Source: an uncultured Arenicella sp. (GTDB taxonomy: Bacteria; Pseudomonadota; Gammaproteobacteria; Arenicellales; Arenicellaceae). Taken from it: a DNA stretch of 64,000 bases. Positions 52,290-62,239 of the stretch are shown in pieces. The notes beneath the pieces are model-generated. The model did not search any database. It was given only the letters and a program-made list of their open reading frames with translations, and was not told the origin of the DNA. A program made the position numbers and the translations under genes. Location of the stretch: NCBI GenBank assembly GCA_937973905.1, contig CALJJR010000001.1:1-64000 (forward strand). The letters are read 5' to 3'. Within the stretch, counting starts at the first letter, position 1, and each line of letters opens with the position of its first letter.

Positions 52290-52852
52290 TGTTAGTGATG
52301 ATTGATAACTACGACTCTTTTACCTATAACCTCGTGCAGTATTTGGGCGAGTTGGGTGAAGAAGTAAAAACATTTCGCAACGATGAAATCGATGTGGATG
52401 AAATAGCCGCCTTAAACCCCGATAAATTAATGGTCTCGCCGGGGCCATGTACGCCTAAGGAAGCTGGCATTTCGGTTGCAGCAATCGAGAAGTTTGCTGG
52501 TGTCATCCCCGTACTCGGTGTTTGCTTAGGACATCAATGCATAGGTCAACATTTTGGTGGCGATGTCATTCATGCCAAACAAATCATGCATGGTAAAACT
52601 TCGGTGATGAATCACACCGGAGTCGGTGTGTTTGCCGGCCTACCGGACCCTTATACGATCACCCGCTATCATTCGCTGGTGGTTGATCGATCAACACTGC
52701 CAGATTGCTTGGAGATCACCGCTTGGACGGACGATGGAGAGATCATGGGCTTACGTCACAAAGAGCTTGCTATTGAGGGCGTACAATTTCACCCTGAATC
52801 CATTCTCACTGAGCACGGCCACGCACTCCTGAAAAATTTCTTAACACAATGA
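52289..52852 (+). CDS. trpG: Anthranilate synthase component II (glutamine amidotransferase)
   Basis: [56 protein letters not shown]. Confidence 0.95.
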   Translation: MLVMIDNYDSFTYNLVQYLGELGEEVKTFRNDEIDVDEIAALNPDKLMVSPGPCTPKEAGISVAAIEKFAGVIPVLGVCLGHQCIGQHFGGDVIHAKQIMHGKTSVMNHTGVGVFAGLPDPYTITRYHSLVVDRSTLPDCLEITAWTDDGEIMGLRHKELAIEGVQFHPESILTEHGHALLKNFLTQ

Positions 52853-53874
52853 ATATTCAACAAGCTATCGCAACGGTTATTGATGGTCAAAACCTTAGCC
52901 GTGAACAAATGCAAACGGTAATGCAGCAACTAATGACCGGTGAGTGCACACCAGCACAGATCGGCGGCTTGCTGATCGGTTTGCGCATGAAAGGCGAAAC
53001 AGTGGATGAAATAACTGCCGCCGCTGAAGTGATGTCGCAACTTGCCGACCGTGTATCGGTTTCAACCCAACCGTTGATCGATATTGTTGGTACCGGTGGC
53101 GATGGCACGAGCACCTTCAATGTATCTACGGCCGCAGCGTTTGTCGCAGCGGGAGCCGGAGCTAAAGTTGCAAAACACGGCAACCGATCAGTGTCATCCA
53201 AATCTGGCAGCGCAGATTTATTGGAATGCGCAGGCGCTAATTTGAACCTGAAAGCGGACGATGTGGCTCAAGTGATAGAGCAGGCAGGGGTTGGTTTTAT
53301 GTTCGCCCCGATGCACCATAGCGCCATGAAGCACGCAATTGGGCCACGCAAGGAAATGGCGGTGCGCACTATCTTTAATGTGTTAGGGCCGTTGACCAAT
53401 CCAGCTGGTGTGCAACGCCAGGTTATTGGCGTATTTGCCGAACCCCTCCTAGAGCCCTTAGCCGCTGTACTCGGTAATCTTGGCAGCAAACACGCTTTAG
53501 TTGTTCGCGGTGAAGATGGCATGGATGAGCTCAGTGTTTGCGCCCCCTCGCAAATTGCCGAGTTTCAAGATGGCAAGGTAAAACGCTACTCGGTTACACC
53601 TGCTGAGGTGGGTTTGAGCACTTGGGCAATAGAAGAATTAGTTGCCGACGGCCCGCAGGAATCTTTACAACTCATCAATTCGGTGCTGGACGGCGAACAG
53701 GGCGCGCCCAGAGACATTGTGGCACTGAATGCAGGAGCTGGAATTTACGTGGCTGGCCTAGCTGAAAACCTTGCCGCCGGTGTTGAGAAAGCGCAAGAGT
53801 CAATCGATAGCGGGGCAGCAAAGTTGGCACGCGATAAATATGTTGCGGCAACAAAGAGGATCGGCGATGCATAA
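52849..53874 (+). CDS. trpD: Anthranilate phosphoribosyltransferase
   Basis: [60 protein letters not shown]. Confidence 0.97.
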   Translation: MNIQQAIATVIDGQNLSREQMQTVMQQLMTGECTPAQIGGLLIGLRMKGETVDEITAAAEVMSQLADRVSVSTQPLIDIVGTGGDGTSTFNVSTAAAFVAAGAGAKVAKHGNRSVSSKSGSADLLECAGANLNLKADDVAQVIEQAGVGFMFAPMHHSAMKHAIGPRKEMAVRTIFNVLGPLTNPAGVQRQVIGVFAEPLLEPLAAVLGNLGSKHALVVRGEDGMDELSVCAPSQIAEFQDGKVKRYSVTPAEVGLSTWAIEELVADGPQESLQLINSVLDGEQGAPRDIVALNAGAGIYVAGLAENLAAGVEKAQESIDSGAAKLARDKYVAATKRIGDA

Positions 53875-54685
53875 GGTCGTTGCCACAGGGTCTAATGCGC
53901 TTGATCAAATCATGCAACACAAAGCGCAAGAGGTCGCGCATGCGAAGTCGAAAGTCCCGATCAATGAAGTGCGGGCTATAGCTGACGATACCGAAGCAAC
54001 CCGTGGGTTTTCTGCAGCCTTAGCAAATAAGGCGAGACAAGCCAAGAGCGCAGTCATCGCCGAAATCAAAAAGGCCTCGCCCAGCAAAGGCGTTATTCGA
54101 GCGCAATTTGACCCAGTGGAAATTACCGAAAGCTATTCAGAATATGGCGCGACGTGTCTATCCGTGCTTACTGATCACGAGTTTTTTCAAGGGTCAGCTG
54201 ACTTCTTTAAAGCCTCCAGAGCAGTTACCCCTCTGCCAATGTTGCGCAAAGATTTTATGCTTGATGATTATCAAGTATTCGAAGCAAGAGCCATGGGAGC
54301 AGATGCCATTTTGCTGATCGTTGCGGCACTGGAAGACAGTTTAATGTTCGACCTAGCAGGGCGTGCACAAGAACTGAAGATGGACGTACTGGTAGAAGTG
54401 CACAATGCTGATGAGCTCGAACGCGGGTTGCAAATAGGCGCACCGCTGATTGGTGTTAATAATCGCAATCTGCAAACGTTTGAGACCGACCTAGCAACAA
54501 CGTTATCGTTGCTACCGTCGATCCCTGCTGACGTAACCGTGGTGACCGAAAGCGGAATACATACGCAAGATGATATTGCGCGGATGCAAGCGCATGGTAT
54601 TCATACTTTTTTGGTTGGCGAAGCGTTTATGCGCGCCGACAATCCCGGCAAGAAAATGGCCGAACTGTTTATAAACCTTAGCTAA
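53867..54685 (+). CDS. trpC: Indole-3-glycerol phosphate synthase
   Basis: AVIAEIKKASPSKGVIR, CLSVLTDHEFFQGS, LRKDFMLDDYQV, IGVNNRNLQTFETDL; start at ATG 53867 overlapping trpD. Confidence 0.96.
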   Translation: MHKVVATGSNALDQIMQHKAQEVAHAKSKVPINEVRAIADDTEATRGFSAALANKARQAKSAVIAEIKKASPSKGVIRAQFDPVEITESYSEYGATCLSVLTDHEFFQGSADFFKASRAVTPLPMLRKDFMLDDYQVFEARAMGADAILLIVAALEDSLMFDLAGRAQELKMDVLVEVHNADELERGLQIGAPLIGVNNRNLQTFETDLATTLSLLPSIPADVTVVTESGIHTQDDIARMQAHGIHTFLVGEAFMRADNPGKKMAELFINLS

Positions 54686-54712
54686 GTAAAGAAGGCTGAC
54701 GAGAGAACTTAG

Positions 54713-55129
54713 ATGAAAGCAACTGTAGAGCTACAAAAGAATGTGCATTTTCGAGCAACCGCAGGCAGTGGCGCCGTTATCGATATGGACGGCCCAGCTG
54801 AATATGGCGGTGAGGGCAAGGGCGCAAGACCGATGGAAACCTTGCTAATTGGCATGGGAGGCTGTGCGTCATTCGACGTCGTGCACATATTACGCAAACG
54901 ACGCCTGGAGGTGCACTCCTGTGTGGCCGAGTTAGAGGCAGAACGCGCCGAGACTGACCCCAAAGTATTTACCAAAATCCACCTCCACTTCAAAGTAAGT
55001 GGCGACGGATTGAGTGACAAGGCGGTAGGCAAGGCAGTTGAACTCTCAGCTGAGAAATATTGTTCAGCATCCATCATGTTGGGTAAAACAGCCGAAATCA
55101 CTCACTCTTTTGAAATAGTAACGCCATGA
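54713..55129 (+). CDS. OsmC family protein
   Basis: ARPMETLLIGMGGCASFDVVHILRKRR, second Cys in SAEKYCSASIMLGKTAEI. Confidence 0.9.
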   Translation: MKATVELQKNVHFRATAGSGAVIDMDGPAEYGGEGKGARPMETLLIGMGGCASFDVVHILRKRRLEVHSCVAELEAERAETDPKVFTKIHLHFKVSGDGLSDKAVGKAVELSAEKYCSASIMLGKTAEITHSFEIVTP

Positions 55130-55527
55130 CAGAAAAACTGACGCGCCCCGAACATGCTGGGCTGCGGCATGTTGCGCTAAACGTGGTCGATTTGGCTGCG
55201 ATGGAGTATTTTTATTCAGAACTGCTTGGGTTTGAGGAAGAGTGGCGGCCTGATGACGAGAATGTTTACTTGTGTAGCGGCAATGACAATCTTGCCTTAC
55301 ATAGAGTCCGTGATACTGGTCAAAAGGCGCAAAAGTTGGACCACATCGGGATTATTATCGACACGTTGGACGGTGTTGATCAGTGGTACGCATTCCTCGT
55401 AGAGAATAATGTTCGGATGGTGAATGAGCCTAAAACTCATCGCGATGGCGCGCGCAGTTTTTATTGCTATGACCCGGAGGGAACTGTGGTCCAGGTGATA
55501 TTTCACCCGCCAATTTCTGGCCGCTGA
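55126..55527 (+). CDS. VOC family (glyoxalase-like) protein
   Basis: LRHVALNVVDLAAMEYFYSELLGFEEE, DHIGIIIDTLDGVD, FYCYDPEGTVVQVIFHP. Confidence 0.8.
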   Translation: MTEKLTRPEHAGLRHVALNVVDLAAMEYFYSELLGFEEEWRPDDENVYLCSGNDNLALHRVRDTGQKAQKLDHIGIIIDTLDGVDQWYAFLVENNVRMVNEPKTHRDGARSFYCYDPEGTVVQVIFHPPISGR

Positions 55528-55542
55528 ACATCAAGCCTCATC

Positions 55543-56490
55543 ATGACTACTGAGCCACAGGAGAACACCTTAGGTAAAGGTTTGGCTTATGCTTTATTCG
55601 GCTTTGCGATTTACTCTACCCACGATGCGGTAGTTAAATTGCTAGGGGGCTACAGTGTCTTTCAAATTGTATTTTTCGCAATGCTGTTTGCTTATGTGCC
55701 TTTCTCAATTGCACGCATTATCGAAGCAAAGCCTCAATCGCTGTCACCCAGTAACCCCGGCCTTCTAACATTTCGAGCACTGTTGCATGTTGGCGCACTT
55801 TGTTTGGCCTTCTATGCTTTTTCAACGTTACCGCTAGTCGAAGCCTACGTGCTATTTTTCTGCACGCCCATATTAATTTCGATATTGGCGATTTGGTTCC
55901 TTGGCGAACAAATCGCCTTGGTACGCTGGTTTGCAATTGCGCTGGGCTTAGTTGGTGTTGTTATCGTATTGCGACCCAGCATCGAGAGCGTGCACGCTGG
56001 CCATATTGCTGCTTTAGGAAGTGCTTTCTGTGGGGCGATCTCGGCAATTATTTCACGCAAGATTGGCGGCCAAGAGAACATGGCTACAATGATCGTGTTT
56101 CCAATGCTGGCAACCATCTTTGTGTCCGGAGCAGCCTTAGTATTTGTCTACCAACCCATGCCATTAAGTGATCTCGGACTCATGTTCTTGGTCGGCGCGC
56201 TGGGTCTACTCGGGCAATTTACAATTTTAACCGGTTATCGAATAGCACCAGCCGCATACATCGCCCCCATGCAGTACAGCCAGATTATTTGGGCTATTTT
56301 ATTTGGCTATTTATTTTTCAATGAAACGATAGATCGCTATGTCATCATTGGTTCAGTTGTGACGATTCTGTCTGGAGTCATCATTATATGGCGTGAACGC
56401 GTAGTATCAAAAGTGCAGGCCAATTTGAAAACTCGCAATACGCGCTCAGTGGGTGCGCCCATGATCAAACAAAGAGAAATAGACCATTAA
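55543..56490 (+). CDS. DMT/EamA family transporter
   Basis: Ten predicted TM helices in two EamA repeats (GLVGVVIVLRPS; AAYIAPMQYSQIIWAILFGYLFFNETID). Confidence 0.9.
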   Translation: MTTEPQENTLGKGLAYALFGFAIYSTHDAVVKLLGGYSVFQIVFFAMLFAYVPFSIARIIEAKPQSLSPSNPGLLTFRALLHVGALCLAFYAFSTLPLVEAYVLFFCTPILISILAIWFLGEQIALVRWFAIALGLVGVVIVLRPSIESVHAGHIAALGSAFCGAISAIISRKIGGQENMATMIVFPMLATIFVSGAALVFVYQPMPLSDLGLMFLVGALGLLGQFTILTGYRIAPAAYIAPMQYSQIIWAILFGYLFFNETIDRYVIIGSVVTILSGVIIIWRERVVSKVQANLKTRNTRSVGAPMIKQREIDH

Positions 56491-56575
56491 GCCGATTTGC
56501 GACAGTCCCTTGTTGACAATACAATCATCCGCGCAGCAACTTCACCTCTAGCAACTCTCAATCCAACACAATAAC

Positions 56576-57202
56576 GTGAGCACACCGCCTAATAAAGATC
56601 GCCGTCGATTCAGCCCGGAAGTTCGACGCGCAATGATTCTCGATCATGCGGCCGATTTAATTTCGGCGGACGGAGTGTCTGGCGTTTCTCTAGAGAGAAT
56701 CGGTATCAGTGCCGGCATCAGCAAATCGCTGATGTACAAATATTTCGAGGGCCCAACAGAGTTGTTGCGTGAGTTGTTGGTGCGTGAAATGGATGCACTG
56801 CGTAAATTGCAATTTGAAGCGGCTGAGAGTGCCACAACCTTCGAAGAACTCGTGCGGAACATCACCCATGTTTACCTTTCTCATATTGAAAAGCGGGGCT
56901 TGATATTAGAACGACTGCAAAGGGAGCCCAGTATTTCTGAAGGGCATGACCCAACCCAATATGGACGTGATTCAGCGGTCGCTTATATCGCTAATATTGT
57001 GGCCGAACAATTTTCGCTTCCTGCCGATGTTGCCCGCGCCGCAACTGATATCTCATTCGGCCTCCCAGCTGCTGCCGGAGAGTATCTACTAAAGGGGAAT
57101 ATGCCGTTAGAAGAAATCGAAGATATCACGGTCACGATGATCCTCGGCTCTATCAATCAAATGCACAGCGAGTTTTTAACTCGTAAGCAAATAATTAAAT
57201 AG
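56576..57202 (+). CDS. TetR/AcrR family transcriptional regulator, GTG start
   Basis: N-terminal HTH: ILDHAADLISADGVSGVSLERIGISAGISKSLMYKYFEGPTELLRELL. Confidence 0.9.
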   Translation: MSTPPNKDRRRFSPEVRRAMILDHAADLISADGVSGVSLERIGISAGISKSLMYKYFEGPTELLRELLVREMDALRKLQFEAAESATTFEELVRNITHVYLSHIEKRGLILERLQREPSISEGHDPTQYGRDSAVAYIANIVAEQFSLPADVARAATDISFGLPAAAGEYLLKGNMPLEEIEDITVTMILGSINQMHSEFLTRKQIIK

Positions 57203-57357
57203 TTCTGACGGGCGCTCGTCCGGCGGCTGCAATTCTCTACAGATCGCGTGTTCACCCACAAACGGAGCAACTAAGAGTTTTCGTCCTCGATAATCTTTAA
57301 GTAAACCATAAGTATAATAATTTAAGACTAAATATAGAATAAAGTCTCGTAAATAGA

Positions 57358-57384
57358 TTTAATTGCACTTTAAGTGCAATTAAA
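57358..57384. promoter_or_regulatory. Palindromic operator candidate
   Basis: TTTAATTGCACTT T AAGTGCAATTAAA: 13-nt perfect arms around one central base, between the TetR gene and the 57424 gene. Confidence 0.65.
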
Positions 57385-57423
57385 GTACTCTAAAAGGGTT
57401 ATAGCAACTTCTCGAGACCCATC

Positions 57424-58494
57424 ATGCGTCAATATCGACTCGTCAATCGACGTTTTTACCCAACACTGCGTGCTTTTGCGAGCGTAGTTGCTTGCTGCGT
57501 ACTTCTGAGTTCTTGCGCGAGAGAACCTGAAGAAGTGTTGGTCGAAGGGGTCAGCTTTGTCGGGGTCTCAGTCTCTGATCTTCAGAAGAGCTCAGATTTG
57601 TATACCCATGCAGCCGGCATGGACTCTATTCAGCAAGCTCCGTTGATGGCTGGCCAAATTATTCAATCGATGCACACATCGGCAACTGCCCCAACAACAA
57701 ATTTGTTGCGCAGCTCTAACGCGCAGTTATTGCTCTTGGATTTCAGCCCTAGCGGTGAAGCCGTGAGCAGCGCAGCGCCGATCGACGTGTACGGACCAGG
57801 AATCGCTCATGTTTGTTTTCAAGTGGCTAGCAAAACTCAAACATACCAACGCTTTTTATCTGCTGGCGCACAAACTGTGGGCGACCCTGAGATGGTTCAT
57901 TTAGACCCCAAAAATCCGGTCTACTACGCCTATGCCCGCGATCATGATGGAATCATTTTTGAGGTTGAGCATGTTGATGTCGACAAACTCGACTTACCTA
58001 AGCCACCAAAAAACGAATATCGTATCCGTCACGTCTCGCTGGCGACTCCAGACATGTCGAGAATAGTAGACTTCTATGCAAAGCTGCTGAGCCAACCTAA
58101 ACCGCGACGCGCAGGCCGTTGGCTCAAGCTATCCGGGGAAAAACTCGATAAAGTTTCCGGTCAACCCGATAGCAAAATCGAAATGGCTTGGTTCCAGACA
58201 CGCAACCTAGAACTGGAAATCATCGAATACGTGAGCCATCCCACCGATAAGAATGCACCACCACGGGCACTCAGCGATACTGGCTACAATATGATCGTGT
58301 TTGATGTCACTGATATCGACAAGGCCACTGAAAGATTTACTGAAGCGGGTGGAACAATTTTGGGACAACCGGAAGACTTTTTCGGAACCCCAACAACTTT
58401 CGGCAGAGACCCTGATGGAAACCTTATCGGTTTGCAAGTTTCTGCACCGAACCAACCTTATTCATCAAAACATTTCGCCGACAACGGCATTTAG
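57424..58494 (+). CDS. Two-domain VOC family lipoprotein
   Basis: Lipobox LLSSC; two VOC domains (GIAHVCFQV...DGIIFEVEHV; IRHVSLATPDM...LELEIIEYV). Confidence 0.75.
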   Translation: MRQYRLVNRRFYPTLRAFASVVACCVLLSSCAREPEEVLVEGVSFVGVSVSDLQKSSDLYTHAAGMDSIQQAPLMAGQIIQSMHTSATAPTTNLLRSSNAQLLLLDFSPSGEAVSSAAPIDVYGPGIAHVCFQVASKTQTYQRFLSAGAQTVGDPEMVHLDPKNPVYYAYARDHDGIIFEVEHVDVDKLDLPKPPKNEYRIRHVSLATPDMSRIVDFYAKLLSQPKPRRAGRWLKLSGEKLDKVSGQPDSKIEMAWFQTRNLELEIIEYVSHPTDKNAPPRALSDTGYNMIVFDVTDIDKATERFTEAGGTILGQPEDFFGTPTTFGRDPDGNLIGLQVSAPNQPYSSKHFADNGI

Positions 58495-58502
58495 GAGTAC
58501 TC

Positions 58503-59261
58503 ATGTTTGACCTTTCAGAATGCGTATCGATCGTCACTGGCGGCAATGGCGGCCTTGGGCTCGCGTACGCCAGAGGCCTAGTTAAATGCAACGGCAAAGT
58601 CGCTATTTGGGGGCGCAATCCAGAGAAGAACGATGCGGCTATTGAAGAACTTCGATCACTTGGTGGCGATGTTGAAACATTCAGCTGCGATGTCACAAGC
58701 GAAGAACAAGTTGCCACAGCTTTTGAGAAAACCATCGACCGTTTCGGTCAGGTAGATGTTTGCTTTGCCAATGCAGGCGGCGGTGGTTTTCGCGGCATGT
58801 CACACACCACCAGTCGACAAGATTGGTTGGCGACCATTGACCTCAACCTGATGAGCGTTGTGCAAACTTGGGCACCGGTTACCGAACATTTATTGGCGCG
58901 AAAATCTGGTGGCAAACTTATTGTGACTTCATCGGTAGCATCAATACTCGGTACCGGTGGCGCCGCCGGTTACTCAACCACCAAAGCTGCTGTTAATGGA
59001 TTGGTGCAAGCACTGGCCATAGAACTTGGACGTGCTCGCATTCAGGTCAACGCAATATTGCCTGGGTTTATCGAGACTGAAATGTCGCTGAATACCAGCA
59101 CTGAGTTTCAACAAGCAGCGCGGCGACGATCTGCGAGTGGCCAAATCGGCAAGCTCGAGGATATGGAAGGGATCGCGGTCTACATGGCCTCGGAGCACAG
59201 CAACTTCATGACTGGGCAGAGCGTTATTATTGATGGTGGCCACACTATCCACCCTATGTAG
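58503..59261 (+). CDS. SDR family NAD(P)-dependent oxidoreductase
   Basis: TGGNGGLGLAYA, FANAGGGG, VTSSVAS, YSTTKAAVNGL, LPGFIETEM. Confidence 0.92.
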   Translation: MFDLSECVSIVTGGNGGLGLAYARGLVKCNGKVAIWGRNPEKNDAAIEELRSLGGDVETFSCDVTSEEQVATAFEKTIDRFGQVDVCFANAGGGGFRGMSHTTSRQDWLATIDLNLMSVVQTWAPVTEHLLARKSGGKLIVTSSVASILGTGGAAGYSTTKAAVNGLVQALAIELGRARIQVNAILPGFIETEMSLNTSTEFQQAARRRSASGQIGKLEDMEGIAVYMASEHSNFMTGQSVIIDGGHTIHPM

Positions 59262-59313
59262 TACTGACGCACCCTAGTCGGCTAAGAAATCAGTTATTAA
59301 AGAGAACAACGTT

Positions 59314-61754
59314 ATGGCGTTACTGCTTCACTGGGTACTTATCGTTTTTTTAGGTCTGGCGGGTATTTACTCACTGCTGCTCGGTGGATTTTATTCTACC
59401 TCGGTGGCAGCTCATATTATCTGCTCGCTGGGATCGCACTAACCACGATCACGGTATATCTCTACAAGCGTAACCCACGAGCTATGATGTTGTTCGGCCT
59501 GCTTTTAGCGGTGTCGATTCCATGGACATGGTACGAATCAGATCTGCAGTTTTTAGCTGCCCTCCCACGCCTCGCTATGTGGATGGTGCTCGGCTTATAT
59601 TTTTTGACGCCTTGGTATAAAAGTCTGATTACCGACCGTCAGACTCTGTCGAGTAGTTGGATTGTCGTTCCTCTCGTGGCCGCAATCGCGCTGCTTGTGG
59701 TGACTGCTGCACAACCTTATAAGCAACTCGCTACCGGCACAGAGAAATCGATATCATCTGCGCCATCAACGCCGGACTGGCGCCACTATGGCAATGATGT
59801 AGGCGGCTCTCGCTTTGCTGAACTCGATGACATCAGTGCCGATAACGTTGCGCAACTGCAAGAAGCGTGGCGCTTTCGCACCGGCGTTGAAGAAGACTTT
59901 AAAATGACCCCGTTACAGGTAAACGGCTTGTTGTATATCTGTGGCGCCTTAAACGAACTCATCGCAGTGCGCGATCATGACGGCAGTGAAGTTTGGCGTT
60001 TCAAAGCCAATGCAGTGGCGCCTGGTGAACATCAGTATGCGCGCACTTGTCGAGGCTTAAGCTATTTTGAAGTACCAGAGCCGGACCAACAGCTGTGCGA
60101 TAAGCGTATTATTACCGCCACTGTCGATGCCAGAATGATCGCGGTGGACGCCTTAAATGGCGAACTCTGCCAGGACTTTGGCAACAACGGCGAAATTGAT
60201 TTGCGCACAGGAATGGGGCCGCATCTCCCAAACCAGTATTACAACACGTCACCGCCCTTAGTCGCAGATGACGTGTTGGTGATTGGTGGATTGGTCTTAG
60301 ATTCACAAGATCTAGGTTTACCCTCAGGTGTGGTACGCGCCTTTGATGCCATCACTGGTGATTTCGTATGGGCCTGGGATGTCGGGCGGCCAGGCGATAA
60401 CACAGAGCCTGGACCAGGCGAAGTCTATACACCAGGCACGCCCAACGTTTGGACTATCATGAGCTATGACCCAGAGCTCGATCTGATCTACGCTCCCACC
60501 GGCAATGCGAATCCCGATTACTGGGGCGGCGAACGCCGAAGCTTTGATGACGAATGGTCAAGCGCCCTCGTTGCTCTATCCGGTGCAACTGGCGAACCAG
60601 CATGGAAATTCCAAACCGTGCACCACGATGTTTGGGACTTTGATCTACCCGCGCAACCGGTGCTCGTGGATATTGATCGAGACGGCCAAACAATTCCGAG
60701 TGTAGTTGTACCAACAAAACGCGGTGACGTTTTTGTCCTAGATCGTCGCGACGGCTCCCCTGCACAACCGATCGAAGAACGTCCCGTGCCGCAGGGCGCT
60801 GCCGAGGGTGAATATTTATCACCAACCCAACCCTTTAGCTCCTTGCCCAATTTTCATCCTTTCCGGCACGAGAAAGACATGTGGGGACTCACGCCACTCG
60901 ACCAGCTGTTGTGCCGTGTCGAATACAAAATGATGCGCTACGAAGGTTTGTTCACGCCTCCAACAGAAAAAGGCAGCTTTTTTTATCCCGCAAATTTCGG
61001 CGGCTTTAACTGGGGAAGTGTTTCAGTTGATGCTGATCATGGCTTGATGATTGCCGCGCCGATGATGCTAGGCAATCGTCATTTGTTGGTTTCGCCAGAA
61101 CAGGTTGCTGAAGCGGGTCCGCGCGCGGCGCTACTATTAGGAGAGGATCACCCAGCTGTAAGAATGGACCCTGACGCGCCGCTCTCTGACGAGCAGCAAG
61201 CGAATCCAAGCGACCCTTACGATCACACAAAAATCAAATTCTACGGCCTGACCTTGCCTTTCATGTCGCGCTTCTATGTACCGTTATTGGGTGGCACACA
61301 AGTTCCTTGTTTTGAACCACCATGGTCACAAATCGCCGCAATTGATCTAAATACTGGAGAGCTTATGTGGAGTCGTGCACCGGGTAGCATGAAGCTGTCT
61401 GGTCCGTTTGGCTTACGCAGCGGCCTATCGTTTCAAGTTGGCACTCCAATTAGAGCAGGTACGCTAACAACCAGAGGTGGGCTCACCTTTCTAAGCTCAA
61501 CCATGGACAGCTCGGTGCGCGCCTTTGATGTCAGAACTGGCGAAGTGAGATGGCACCAAGACTTGCCTGGTAGTAGCCAATCCACACCAATGACTTATCG
61601 ATCAGAAGCCAATGGCAAGCAGTATCTGGTCGTGACCGTACCCAATCCCAGTTGGCGCTATCCAAGAGACCCAGATACGGGCAAATACATCGACAGCAAA
61701 TCTGCAAAAGATGGCAAGGGCGGCTATGTCATCGCCTATGCTTTAGGCAATTAG
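59314..61754 (+). pseudogene. Membrane-bound PQQ-dependent dehydrogenase (glucose/quinate dehydrogenase family), apparent -1 frameshift near 59386-59400
   Basis: Main ORF 59484-61754 has PQQ propeller motifs (DWRHYGNDVGGSRFAELDDI, AWRFRTG); the membrane domain starts in another frame at ATG 59314 (MALLLHWVLIVFLGLAGIYSLLLGG) and continues as FYLGGSSYYLLAGIALTTITVYLYKRNPRAMM in the main frame. Pseudogene status not established; could be a sequence error. Confidence 0.7.
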
Positions 61755-61978
61755 CACGGAATTATTTGTCAGATTTTTATGCAAAAACAGGTCTAGAGGA
61801 GTAAGAAATAAAGAGTGGTATTGAACAATGCATCGCTGTCTGGTTTTAACGCAGATCAAAACAAGCGTGAAATTAAGTTAAATTCTCATTAATTATTAAG
61901 AAATCACTTTAACATTGTTCATACGCCCTTAATTACAGAGTAATAGAATTACAAAGAAGCACACAATTGGAGAATGAA

Positions 61979-62194
61979 ATGACTGAAATACATTCGTTTG
62001 CCAGCCTTCAAGGTACTCATGATCATGATTGGGTTACCGTAGTTAACCCGACTAATCGCAGAATGTTGCTGCAAGCCTGCGACAATTGCGGTGTTGTTAA
62101 ATCTGAAAACACAGTTGTTCAAGCCTGTCGACAACCCAGCGGTCAAGCTCTGATTACCAGTACCCTATACAAAGACTTACGACTAACGGCCTAA
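61979..62194 (+). CDS. Small protein with CxxC motif
   Basis: 71-aa ORF with GGAG Shine-Dalgarno 6 nt before ATG 61979; RMLLQACDNCGVVKSENTVVQAC. Confidence 0.6.
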   Translation: MTEIHSFASLQGTHDHDWVTVVNPTNRRMLLQACDNCGVVKSENTVVQACRQPSGQALITSTLYKDLRLTA

Positions 62195-62239
62195 TTTCGC
62201 AGCAGTTCGTCAGCGATTCAGGTTTAGTTTTCTAACTGT

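Noticed and set aside
59346-59352. T TTT TTA slippery heptamer in the correct frame for a -1 shift in the 5' part of the PQQ dehydrogenase gene
   Set aside because: Shifting here would replace the GIYSLLLGG segment, which resembles the Gcd family, with RSGGYLLTAARW. A single-base indel near 59386-59400 preserves homology on both sides, so programmed frameshifting at this site is the weaker explanation.
61846-61859. FNR/Anr-like site TTAACGCAGATCAA
   Set aside because: The right half matches but the left half has two mismatches to TTGAT; too weak without a genome-wide site model.
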